A stretch of DNA of 64,000 bases. Origin: UBA1181 sp045639525 (GTDB lineage Bacteria > Bacteroidota > Bacteroidia > Bacteroidales > Paludibacteraceae). The stretch lies in contig JAZUDI010000010.1 of NCBI GenBank assembly GCA_045639525.1, positions 1-64,000 of the forward strand, written 5' to 3'. Below, piece after piece: positions 42,910 through 50,146 of this stretch. Below the pieces are notes generated by a model. The model saw only the letters and a program-made list of their open reading frames with translations. It was not told the origin of the DNA and searched no databases. The translations under genes and the position numbers were made by a program. The first letter of the stretch is position 1, and each line of letters begins with the position of its first letter.

Positions 42910-43341
42910 CTATTCCATTTTTAAATATTCGACCTCAACGCCAGCGCGCTTAAGCAACTCCACACCATCCAAGGTATGGTACTCCTCGGCGTAAACCACC
43001 CGACGGATGCCCGCCTGGATGATCAGTTTAGCACACTCGATGCAGGGAGAGGAGGTTACATACAGGGTTGAGTCTTCGCTACTGTTGGAGGATCGCGCCA
43101 CTTTAGTGATCGCATTGGCCTCCGCATGCAACACATAGGGTTTCGTGCGGTTGTTTTCGTCTTCGCAGACATTCTCGAAACCCGACGGCGTGCCATTATA
43201 TCCATCCGAGATAATCATCTTATCCTTTACAATCAGCGCACCCACCTTGCGTCGCTCGCAATAGGAGTTCTCCGCCCAGATCTGCGCCATGCGCATGTAG
43301 CGTTTATCGAACTGTATTTTCTTTGTTGAATTATCTTCCAT
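42910..43341 (-). CDS. dCMP deaminase family protein (ComEB-like)
   Basis: 143 residues. Start at 43341 (MEDNSTKKIQFDKRYMRMA). Zinc motifs HAEANAI and SSPCIECAKLI, plus YNGTPSGFENVCED, place it with deoxycytidylate deaminases. It makes dUMP, the substrate of ThyA encoded 0.5 kb away on the opposite strand. First gene of an operon with the S41 protease. Confidence 0.92.
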   Translation of the reverse strand: MEDNSTKKIQFDKRYMRMAQIWAENSYCERRKVGALIVKDKMIISDGYNGTPSGFENVCEDENNRTKPYVLHAEANAITKVARSSNSSEDSTLYVTSSPCIECAKLIIQAGIRRVVYAEEYHTLDGVELLKRAGVEVEYLKME

Positions 43342-43378
43342 ACCCGCAAATTTTCCCAAAATTACAAATTATGTATGA

Positions 43379-43413
43379 TAAAAAGAAAGGGCGAACCGTT
43401 ATGATCCGCCCTT
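43379..43413 (-). terminator. rho-independent terminator after rpsO
   Basis: AAGGGCG (43387-43393) pairs with CGCCCTT (43407-43413), with a T-rich run on the minus-strand 3-prime side. It lies 24 nt after the rpsO stop. Confidence 0.8.
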
Positions 43414-43437
43414 CCATCTCTAATCTCTTCAAGAAGA

Positions 43438-43707
43438 TTACTTACGAAGCTCCAAAGCCTTCACGATGGCACGATATCTTTCGATATCGATCTCCTTCAA
43501 GTAGTCGAGCAAGCGACGACGCTTACCAACCAAGGCCTTCAAAGATCTTTGTGTACTATAATCCTTCTTATTTGACTTCATGTGCTCAGTCAAATGGGTA
43601 ATACGGTATGAAAATAGCGCTATCTGAGCCTCAGGTGAGCCAGTATCGGTATTCGACTTTCCGTATTGTCCGAAGATTTCTTGCTTTTTAGCAGCATCTA
43701 AATACAT
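43438..43707 (-). CDS. rpsO: 30S ribosomal protein S15
   Basis: 89 residues, the standard length. Starts MYLDAAKKQEIFGQYGKSNTDTGSPEAQIALFSYRI and contains LTEHMKSNKKDYSTQRSLKALVGKRRRLLDYLK, the conserved rRNA-binding motif. It binds 16S rRNA in the central domain and is a primary assembly protein. Divergent from thyA. Confidence 0.98.
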   Translation of the reverse strand: MYLDAAKKQEIFGQYGKSNTDTGSPEAQIALFSYRITHLTEHMKSNKKDYSTQRSLKALVGKRRRLLDYLKEIDIERYRAIVKALELRK

Positions 43708-43837
43708 AACGTTTAAATTTTAGTTGTTAAAATCGGACGCAAAGGTAATGATTATTTTCTTACGCCCACCATTTCACGAGGAAATTTATCATAAAAAAAT
43801 TATCTTCGCGTATATTAATCAGCAAACAACAGATTAC

Positions 43838-44632
43838 ATGAAACAATATTTGGACCTTTTGCAACGTGTTTTGGACGAGGGCACCCAGAAGGGCGACCGT
43901 ACCGGTACAGGTACCATCAGCATCTTCGGCCACCAAATGCGCTTCAATTTGGAGGAGGGATTTCCGCTCCTCACCACCAAGAAACTACACTTGAAATCCA
44001 TCATCTACGAGTTGCTATGGTTCCTACAGGGCGACACCAATGTGAAATACCTCCAAGATCACGGCGTGCGCATCTGGAACGAATGGGCCGACGAAAACGG
44101 CGAATTGGGCCCTGTTTATGGTCACCAGTGGAGATCATGGCCCGATTACAAAGGAGGCACCATCGACCAAATAAGCAACCTCGTCGATATGATCAAGAAC
44201 AATCCGAACTCCAGACGATTGATTGTCTCCGCTTGGAATGTGGCCGAAGTAGATAGCATGGCGCTTCCCCCTTGCCACACCCTGTTCCAATTCTATGTGG
44301 CGGACGGACGTTTGAGCCTACAACTCTACCAACGCAGCGCGGATATCTTTTTGGGCGTGCCGTTCAACATCGCCTCCTACGCTTTGTTGCTCCAGATGAT
44401 GGCGCAAGTCACAGGCTTGAAGGCGGGAGATTTCGTCCACTCTTTCGGAGACGCGCACATTTACACCAACCATTTGGAACAGGTGAAGTTACAGCTCACC
44501 AGAGAGCCTCGCGCTTTGCCTAAGATGATCATCAATCCAGAGAAGAAGGATATCTTCTCCTTCGACTACGAAGACTTCACCTTGGAGGGATATGATCCAC
44601 ATCCGCACATCGCGGGTAAGGTGGCGGTGTAA
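43838..44632 (+). CDS. thyA: thymidylate synthase
   Basis: 264 residues, the E. coli length. Start at 43838 (MKQYLDLLQRVLDEGTQKGDRTGTGT); the upstream 38-residue extension is not family-like. The active-site stretch MALPPCHTLFQFYV holds the nucleophilic Cys, and RSADIFLGVPFNIASYALLLQM is the substrate helix. It makes dTMP from dUMP with methylene-tetrahydrofolate, which FolA regenerates. Confidence 0.98.
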   Translation: MKQYLDLLQRVLDEGTQKGDRTGTGTISIFGHQMRFNLEEGFPLLTTKKLHLKSIIYELLWFLQGDTNVKYLQDHGVRIWNEWADENGELGPVYGHQWRSWPDYKGGTIDQISNLVDMIKNNPNSRRLIVSAWNVAEVDSMALPPCHTLFQFYVADGRLSLQLYQRSADIFLGVPFNIASYALLLQMMAQVTGLKAGDFVHSFGDAHIYTNHLEQVKLQLTREPRALPKMIINPEKKDIFSFDYEDFTLEGYDPHPHIAGKVAV

Positions 44633-44653
44633 TTCTTCCAATATTAAAATAGA

Positions 44654-44690
44654 AAAGCCCAGGGGAATATATCTCTTGGGCTTATTTTTT
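44654..44690 (+). terminator. rho-independent terminator of thyA
   Basis: AAGCCCA and TGGGCTT form the stem, followed by ATTTTTT. It also lies just before the convergent membrane-protein gene. Confidence 0.85.
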
Positions 44691-44697
44691 GCTTTCC

Positions 44698-45279
44698 CTA
44701 CTCACTATCCTTATCAAAAAGAATCTCCAGCGACTTATATGCTTTGTTATGTGGATTCTCCATCTCACCCGCTTTAATCAGCAATGTGTCATGCCGAAAA
44801 ATGGTGTCATTCTTAAAAAAGATCGTGTCGTTCCTGCGGGAATAGGGGAACGTCTCGCTCACATATCCGTTCTCATCTCTATATGCCAGCCGATACTCCA
44901 CCATGCTGTCGCTTCGGAAAACAAAGGCCTCTCCACCACGCCATGCCTCCAGATCAGACAAATAAGCGACCATGCGGACCTTGGGATTGTACCGACAAAC
45001 CTCGTAGTTCGTGGGTCTGACAGGCAAAAAATGAGCGAAAAAGATCGTCAAAAAAAGCGGGACCAATATCTTCTCCCACAAAGCAACCCTCTTCTTGGTG
45101 ATGAGCTTGTAGAAGAAGTGGATAGACTTCCCTATCGAACAGAGAAGGAGGGGAAAGGTAAGTGCAACAATCATAAAGATAGCCAGATTATCCTCTATAA
45201 AATAGTTTCCCAAAACCAATATGGTCACCATCAAGGATAGTATGCTAAGGAATTCTAAAACAACATTTCTATTGCTCAT
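44698..45279 (-). CDS. hypothetical membrane protein
   Basis: 193 residues with three to four hydrophobic helices in the first half (FLSILSLMVTILVLGNYF, LAIFMIVALTFPLLLC, ILVPLFLTIFFAHFL). A soluble C-terminal half follows, with strands such as VRMVAYLSDLEAWRGGEAFVFRSD. No family recognised. It stands between the thyA terminator and the fourth ATPase module. Confidence 0.7.
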   Translation of the reverse strand: MSNRNVVLEFLSILSLMVTILVLGNYFIEDNLAIFMIVALTFPLLLCSIGKSIHFFYKLITKKRVALWEKILVPLFLTIFFAHFLPVRPTNYEVCRYNPKVRMVAYLSDLEAWRGGEAFVFRSDSMVEYRLAYRDENGYVSETFPYSRRNDTIFFKNDTIFRHDTLLIKAGEMENPHNKAYKSLEILFDKDSE

Positions 45280-45368
45280 GGGTTATCTCATAATGTCATC
45301 TCCGACCACTCATAAATATATCACAAACAAAAGTATCATTTATTTCACACGTTCCCTAAAATGCTCCA

Positions 45369-45413
45369 CAAAAAAAGGCGAAGGGGCAGCTCCATGGGCA
45401 TATACCATCAAAT
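45369..45413 (-). repeat. direct repeat: GH26-terminator-like copy after ATPase 4
   Basis: Resembles 47033-47081, sharing CAAAAAA, CAGCTCCATGG and CCATCAAAT in order. On the minus strand it follows ATPase 4. The hairpin is weaker than in the other copy. Confidence 0.75.
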
Positions 45414-45473
45414 GTAGTGCCCCGGTTTGTATCTCGCCTAAAATTGAGGGCATGGGCTAGACCAAATTCGAGA

Positions 45474-46814
45474 TTACACAAACATTGCCATCACGGCTGG
45501 AATCAACAAAATATCTTCGTCTTTCCTTAGGTCTTTTGTGTAAATAATGTACTTTGATCCAATATGTTCAGAGTATTTTTTACAGAACGTATCAAAGGAT
45601 TTATGAGACTTGTACCCGGAGGATTTTACTTCTAAAGGGCATAGCTTACTCCCTCTTGATAGTAAAAAGTCTATCTCATAAACATGGTTTGATGTTTCTG
45701 AGGGCCATGTGTGATAAAAAAGTTTATTGCCTGATGATACTAGTATTTGGGCTACAATATTTTCATAAACGTACCCCAAATCTGCTGACAATTTATCGCT
45801 TAATAGTTTGGAATAAATGACATTCTCGGTTATGTCTTTATCCCAAAACGCTAATGTCACAAACAAACCTGTGTCTGCAATATACAATTTGTATTTCTCA
45901 TAGTCGGAATTCATTGGAAAGCCGACGCATGGATTATTGGCATGATGTGCAAAATTAACCGTCAAGCTTTCTTCCAATCCTCGTAGCAATTCATCCATAA
46001 CAGAATTTGTCTCACTTCTGGCTAAAACAGATGATGGTTGGTATCTTGATATGTTTTTACTTAGTTGTGCAGGAATGGAACTGAATAATTTCGAAATCTT
46101 ACCGGACGGATCTATTTTCAAGAAATCGTCGAGATACAATTCGATTATTTCTCTTTTTGTAGTATCAACATCGGAAAGATTGTTTGTATCAATGTATGTG
46201 GCTACTGCTTGTGGCATGCCACCTACCAGCATATATAGCCTGAAATCACGCAACAGTTTCCTTGTGGTTTCATCTCCTAAGGAACGGCGTTTTTGAAATG
46301 ATTCTTTGAGCATATCAATCGTCACTTCATCTCCTATCGCCCATCTGAATTCCTCGTAATCCATTGGATACATGGTGATACGCGTTTCCTCGCTCGGTAT
46401 GACGATATTTTGAGTGTTTTTTCTAATAGACAACAGAGACCCCGTCTCTATATAATCATATCTGTGATCTTTGACAAGATATTTTATCGCTTCTCTAGCT
46501 TGGGGACATTTCTGTACTTCATCAAAAATAATTGCAGATTGACGCTCGTATAATTTTACTCCATAAATAAATTGTAGTTGGATAAAGAAATTATCTCTGT
46601 CGGAGATGTTTTTTATCGCCTCCCATAATGCATTTGTGGCATCCGCAAAGTCGACGAGAATATAACTTTTATATTCATTTTTCGCGAATTCTTCCACAAT
46701 AGTTGATTTCCCTATTCGACGAGCTCCTTTTATCAAAAGTGCAGTGGATCCATCTTTTGATTGTTTCCACTCTAACATTTTTTGATAAATCTTACGCTTA
46801 AATATATGTCTCAT
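45474..46814 (-). CDS. AAA+ ATPase with DUF4143 nuclease-like domain (ATPase 4)
   Basis: 446 residues from the ATG at 46814 (MRHIFKRKIYQKMLEWKQS), the family start; the longer frame from 46871 runs into the promoter. Walker A GARRIGKS with Lys36; Walker B AIIFDEVQKC; sensor YIETGSLLSIR; then TMYPMDYEEFRWAIGD. The DUF4143 end keeps the PD-(D/E)XK pattern: YEIDFLLSRGSK followed by LCPLEVKSSGYKSHKSF. AT-rich against GC-richer neighbours. Same order as the island modules: terminator, 33-bp array, ATPase, terminator-like copy. Confidence 0.9.
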   Translation of the reverse strand: MRHIFKRKIYQKMLEWKQSKDGSTALLIKGARRIGKSTIVEEFAKNEYKSYILVDFADATNALWEAIKNISDRDNFFIQLQFIYGVKLYERQSAIIFDEVQKCPQAREAIKYLVKDHRYDYIETGSLLSIRKNTQNIVIPSEETRITMYPMDYEEFRWAIGDEVTIDMLKESFQKRRSLGDETTRKLLRDFRLYMLVGGMPQAVATYIDTNNLSDVDTTKREIIELYLDDFLKIDPSGKISKLFSSIPAQLSKNISRYQPSSVLARSETNSVMDELLRGLEESLTVNFAHHANNPCVGFPMNSDYEKYKLYIADTGLFVTLAFWDKDITENVIYSKLLSDKLSADLGYVYENIVAQILVSSGNKLFYHTWPSETSNHVYEIDFLLSRGSKLCPLEVKSSGYKSHKSFDTFCKKYSEHIGSKYIIYTKDLRKDEDILLIPAVMAMFV

Positions 46815-46840
46815 AACATGATATCTGGTTACAAACACTG

Positions 46841-46872
46841 CAAAATTGCAATGTTTTATCGTAATCCCCAAA
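46841..46872 (-). promoter_or_regulatory. promoter of ATPase 4
   Basis: On the minus strand a TTTG (plus 46869-46872) at the end of the last repeat unit is followed 20 nt later by CAATTTTG (plus 46841-46848), close to TAnnTTTG. Leader about 20 nt. Confidence 0.5.
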
Positions 46873-46986
46873 TTTTAAATGCCATTTTTGTGCCTCTCCC
46901 CCAAATTTTAAACACCATTTTTGTATCTCTCCCCCAAATTTTAAATGCCATTTTTGTACCTCTCCCCCAATTTTTTTGGGGGGGGG
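46866..46986 (-). repeat. 33-bp-period array upstream of ATPase 4, with G tract
   Basis: Three full units lie at 46870-46902, 46903-46935 and 46936-46968, with a partial fourth. Identity is 29/33 between units one and two and 32/33 between one and three. Each unit has a C5 tract and an AAATGCCATTT or similar dyad. The upstream end is a run of nine G (46978-46986). Confidence 0.9.
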
Positions 46987-47032
46987 CGTGAATAAATGAT
47001 AATTAATTCAAACATTCACTGAATTGGCTCGG

Positions 47033-47081
47033 CAAAAAAGTGAAGGGACAGCTCCATGGCCGTCCCCTCACCCCATCAAAT
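47033..47081 (-). terminator. terminator of the GH26-GH5 gene (direct-repeat copy)
   Basis: On the minus strand GTGAGGGGAC pairs with GTCCCTTCAC around a short loop, followed by a T run, 50 nt after the GH26-GH5 stop. A partly degraded copy lies after ATPase 4 at 45369-45413. Confidence 0.85.
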
Positions 47082-47131
47082 CAAAAAAAACTTAAACTTT
47101 ATTGTGTTGTCTATATGTCACTATCCTCCTG

Positions 47132-49855
47132 CTACTTGGCGATCTTCAACGAAACGTTGTTCAAGACAACCACATAGTTGCCGCTTGGCAAAATATCAAG
47201 AGGGATAATGCTATTCTTTTCGATGACATTCACTGTATAAACGGGGGCCGCATTTAAATTGATGACCTGCAAAGTGCCGCCATTCTCAGTTGTCACATAC
47301 AAGGACTCTTCGTTTGGGACATAATAGATGATATTATTCTTGTCGAAAGAGGCCACATCATTGACCTCCGTGCTGTCGCATGAATCCAAATTCGGCATCT
47401 TCGCCTCCGCTTTCCATGCATTCACGATCTTCTCACCCCAATTGCATGATTGTCCACTTGCAGATTGAACGGCCAAAGTAGGGTTAGCGGTGGCATCCTT
47501 CACAAGATCCAAATATTGGACAGGACTGCCATTGCCGTACCATGACCATGCCAACCAACCTACATTCTTCTCCTGACAGTAGGAGAGGATCAAATCCTCA
47601 TCCACATCGCCATCGCTGTGGTACCATCCAAACTCTCCGACACAGAGGGCAAGACCTTGGTTGATCACACCGTCGATATTGGACTTCACCTTGCCGCTAT
47701 TTCCAGCCGTTCCATACATGTGGATAGAGAAGAGTACATTGTTCTCCTCATCAGCCGCCAAGACATCCTTACCATAGGTGTGGATAGTAGCGGCGCTCTG
47801 GCCATATCCACCAGCGTCTACCATAATACAGTGGCGAAGGCCAGCCTTACGAATCATTGGGATCGCCTTTACATAACCGTCGCGCCAGTTGGTAGCGGAA
47901 GATGAGTTGTGCCACTCATTGGCGATATTGATCATCACATAAGACTCGGTACCCTTTAAGGTAGAGGCGAGATCCGCAAAATATTGAGCGGCGCCCTCCA
48001 AATCACTGATCTTATCGCTTCCGGTCACATCGTGAACCTCAAGGATAGCCAACATGCCATACTCTTTGCAAGCCTCGATCAACTTCTTCACCGAAGCGGC
48101 ATTGTCGGCAGGAGAACCGTATGCTTTACCATTGGTCAACACGATACGAACGGTATTGGCACCAGCATTGTGGATCGCTTTCAACTGATCGAAAGCGGAA
48201 GATTTGAACCAAGTGTAAGCCATATTGACACCGCGCATCACAAACTCGTTGTCGCAACGGTCGAGCAACTTATTACCGCTCACCTTAAAACCATCCACAT
48301 CGGAGGTCTTGAAATCGTAAACTGGGGCGTCATCGTCAGGTTCGATACGAACATAATCTACAACAGCCCACGTCCAAATAGGCGTCAACTTCACTGTATT
48401 GTCACCAGCGGCAAGCTCAAAGGTTCCGACCAACGTTTCACCCATCTTATCCTCTGAATCAATGGTTTGAGAAGCTCCCAAATTAGCGACACCGCTCACA
48501 CCATTCACAGCGCAGTCGATCTGCTTGAATCCAAATATGGTATTATAACCTACATATACCTTATAAGAGCCCTTCGTTTTCGCAGTCACCGTGACATTGA
48601 CATAATCGGTGCTCTCCTTTAGGTTCAAGGCACTGCTTCCTGACTTTTGGCTCACCATCTCAATAGAAGCCTCGTAATCGGAAGAGCACTCCACCTCAAA
48701 GATTCCTCTTGCCCTGGAAATGGCGCAGACGGGATCCTCCACCTCTTGGTAAGTTCCCCAACCTGGCATCTCATCCAAAGTGATGATCGCATCGGAAGCC
48801 ATAGCCGATTTCCACTCATCATCTGAAGTTTGAGAGATATAATGTCCACCCATATTAGGGCTTTCGTACCAAGGCATCCACCAAGACCAGACTGCTCCGT
48901 CGTTGGCCATATTCTTAGGATCCATGATCGGGCCATTCTCCGTTACAGCCAATATCTTGTTATTACCCATCTCGGAGATGATCTTTTTGTAGGAATCAGC
49001 ATTGGATTTATAATCATAAGCGGAATTATAGATATCCACACCGATCACATCCACCACATCATCACCAGGATACCATTTAGCGCTCAAAGCCTTATAATCA
49101 TAGCCGATAGCAGGATCTCGCTCGATGTTCCAGGTCCAAATCAAGTTCTTCAAGCCATTGGTGTTGACCATACGGTCGTAAACCAAGCGATAGAGCGACT
49201 TGTAAGCCTCCGCACCACGGCAACCCCACCAGAACCATCCGCCTGCTGCCTCGTGAAGAGGTCGCCAAATAGCCGCGATCCCTTTGTTCTGCAAAACCAT
49301 TAAATGGGCAGATATCTTATCAATATCATTCACCAACGCCTTGTAGGCCTCGGAAGAGGTGTTCCACTCGGTGGTTCCCGGTTTAAACGCCTTCGTGAAA
49401 TCAAAATTCGTTTCACTCTTTCCACTATTCTTTCCAATGGCATAGAATGCCGAATCTTGATCCACCTTCCAGTGCCAGCAGAAAGCGGGAATACCACCCT
49501 CCTTCCACAACTCAGTGGCACGGGAGATCTCATTCGCCGTATAGCCTTTAAACCAAGACTCGTCAGAGTGGGCACCCGCCGCCATGATAAAATCGAAACC
49601 TACCATCACAGGACTCTTGCCACTCTTCTTTTGGACGGCTACGTATTCATAGGTGGAAGCCAATGTGCCGCCATCCTGATCACCGGTCATCACACCCGAT
49701 ATGGTCTTCTTACCGTAATTATCATATAGGAACTTATACAACAGAGTCGCTCCCTCCGTCGCGTCTTTTGTCACCGGAGAGGTGCTGATCGCCGCCATTG
49801 CATTTCCACCAAGCAATAGCAACGCGAAAAGTAGAATGGATAGTCTTGTTTTCAT
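47132..49855 (-). CDS. two-domain mannanase: GH26 plus GH5 with carbohydrate-binding module
   Basis: 907 residues with a signal peptide (MKTRLSILLFALLLLGGNAMA). GH26 (about residues 25-370) has its acid/base Glu202 in WRPLHEAAGGWFWWG and nucleophile Glu306 in AVTENGPIM. A CBM35/6-like beta-sandwich follows (EVECSSDYEASIEMVSQKSG). The GH5 domain (about 515-845) has Glu647 (NIANEWHN) and Glu741 (CVGEFGWYH). The C-terminus (LYVTTENGGTLQVINL ... GNYVVVLNNVSLKIAK) looks like a sorting tail. Both catalytic families suggest beta-mannan cleavage. Divergent from the regulator at 50147. Confidence 0.93.
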   Translation of the reverse strand: MKTRLSILLFALLLLGGNAMAAISTSPVTKDATEGATLLYKFLYDNYGKKTISGVMTGDQDGGTLASTYEYVAVQKKSGKSPVMVGFDFIMAAGAHSDESWFKGYTANEISRATELWKEGGIPAFCWHWKVDQDSAFYAIGKNSGKSETNFDFTKAFKPGTTEWNTSSEAYKALVNDIDKISAHLMVLQNKGIAAIWRPLHEAAGGWFWWGCRGAEAYKSLYRLVYDRMVNTNGLKNLIWTWNIERDPAIGYDYKALSAKWYPGDDVVDVIGVDIYNSAYDYKSNADSYKKIISEMGNNKILAVTENGPIMDPKNMANDGAVWSWWMPWYESPNMGGHYISQTSDDEWKSAMASDAIITLDEMPGWGTYQEVEDPVCAISRARGIFEVECSSDYEASIEMVSQKSGSSALNLKESTDYVNVTVTAKTKGSYKVYVGYNTIFGFKQIDCAVNGVSGVANLGASQTIDSEDKMGETLVGTFELAAGDNTVKLTPIWTWAVVDYVRIEPDDDAPVYDFKTSDVDGFKVSGNKLLDRCDNEFVMRGVNMAYTWFKSSAFDQLKAIHNAGANTVRIVLTNGKAYGSPADNAASVKKLIEACKEYGMLAILEVHDVTGSDKISDLEGAAQYFADLASTLKGTESYVMINIANEWHNSSSATNWRDGYVKAIPMIRKAGLRHCIMVDAGGYGQSAATIHTYGKDVLAADEENNVLFSIHMYGTAGNSGKVKSNIDGVINQGLALCVGEFGWYHSDGDVDEDLILSYCQEKNVGWLAWSWYGNGSPVQYLDLVKDATANPTLAVQSASGQSCNWGEKIVNAWKAEAKMPNLDSCDSTEVNDVASFDKNNIIYYVPNEESLYVTTENGGTLQVINLNAAPVYTVNVIEKNSIIPLDILPSGNYVVVLNNVSLKIAK

Positions 49856-50081
49856 GCGTACCAATCTTTTAGTTTTTCATTTTCCAATAAATATATGCTT
49901 TCAATACAATAAAACCGATGCTGCAAATATCCGAAATCAAACGGTTCCATCAGTTATCCATCCGTTTCAAAAAGATATATATTTGTGCCATATCGCCCTA
50001 TTTTCCTACGCGTCAACAAGAAGATAAGATGTTCTTATGTGTCAAATATTACTTTTATTAACATACACTTTTGTTTCATTC

Positions 50082-50112
50082 TTTGTATTCACCGAGAAAA
50101 AAAGTACCTTTG
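50082..50112 (+). promoter_or_regulatory. promoter of the propeller-AraC regulator
   Basis: TTTG (50082-50085), 19 nt, then TACCTTTG (50105-50112): an ideal Bacteroidota promoter. The leader to the ATG at 50147 is about 28 nt. Confidence 0.75.
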
Positions 50113-50146
50113 TAGGAATTGAATAAAGAGGGAATTGAATAATTTT

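Noticed and set aside
23114..46986. 33-bp arrays as CRISPR
   Set aside because: Units are contiguous without unique spacers, number only three, and no cas genes exist in the window.
46782..46991. Plus-strand frame encoding PQILNAIFVPL repeats
   Set aside because: It is a by-product of the 33-bp array (33 is a multiple of three), with no start context, and lies antisense to the ATPase 4 promoter.
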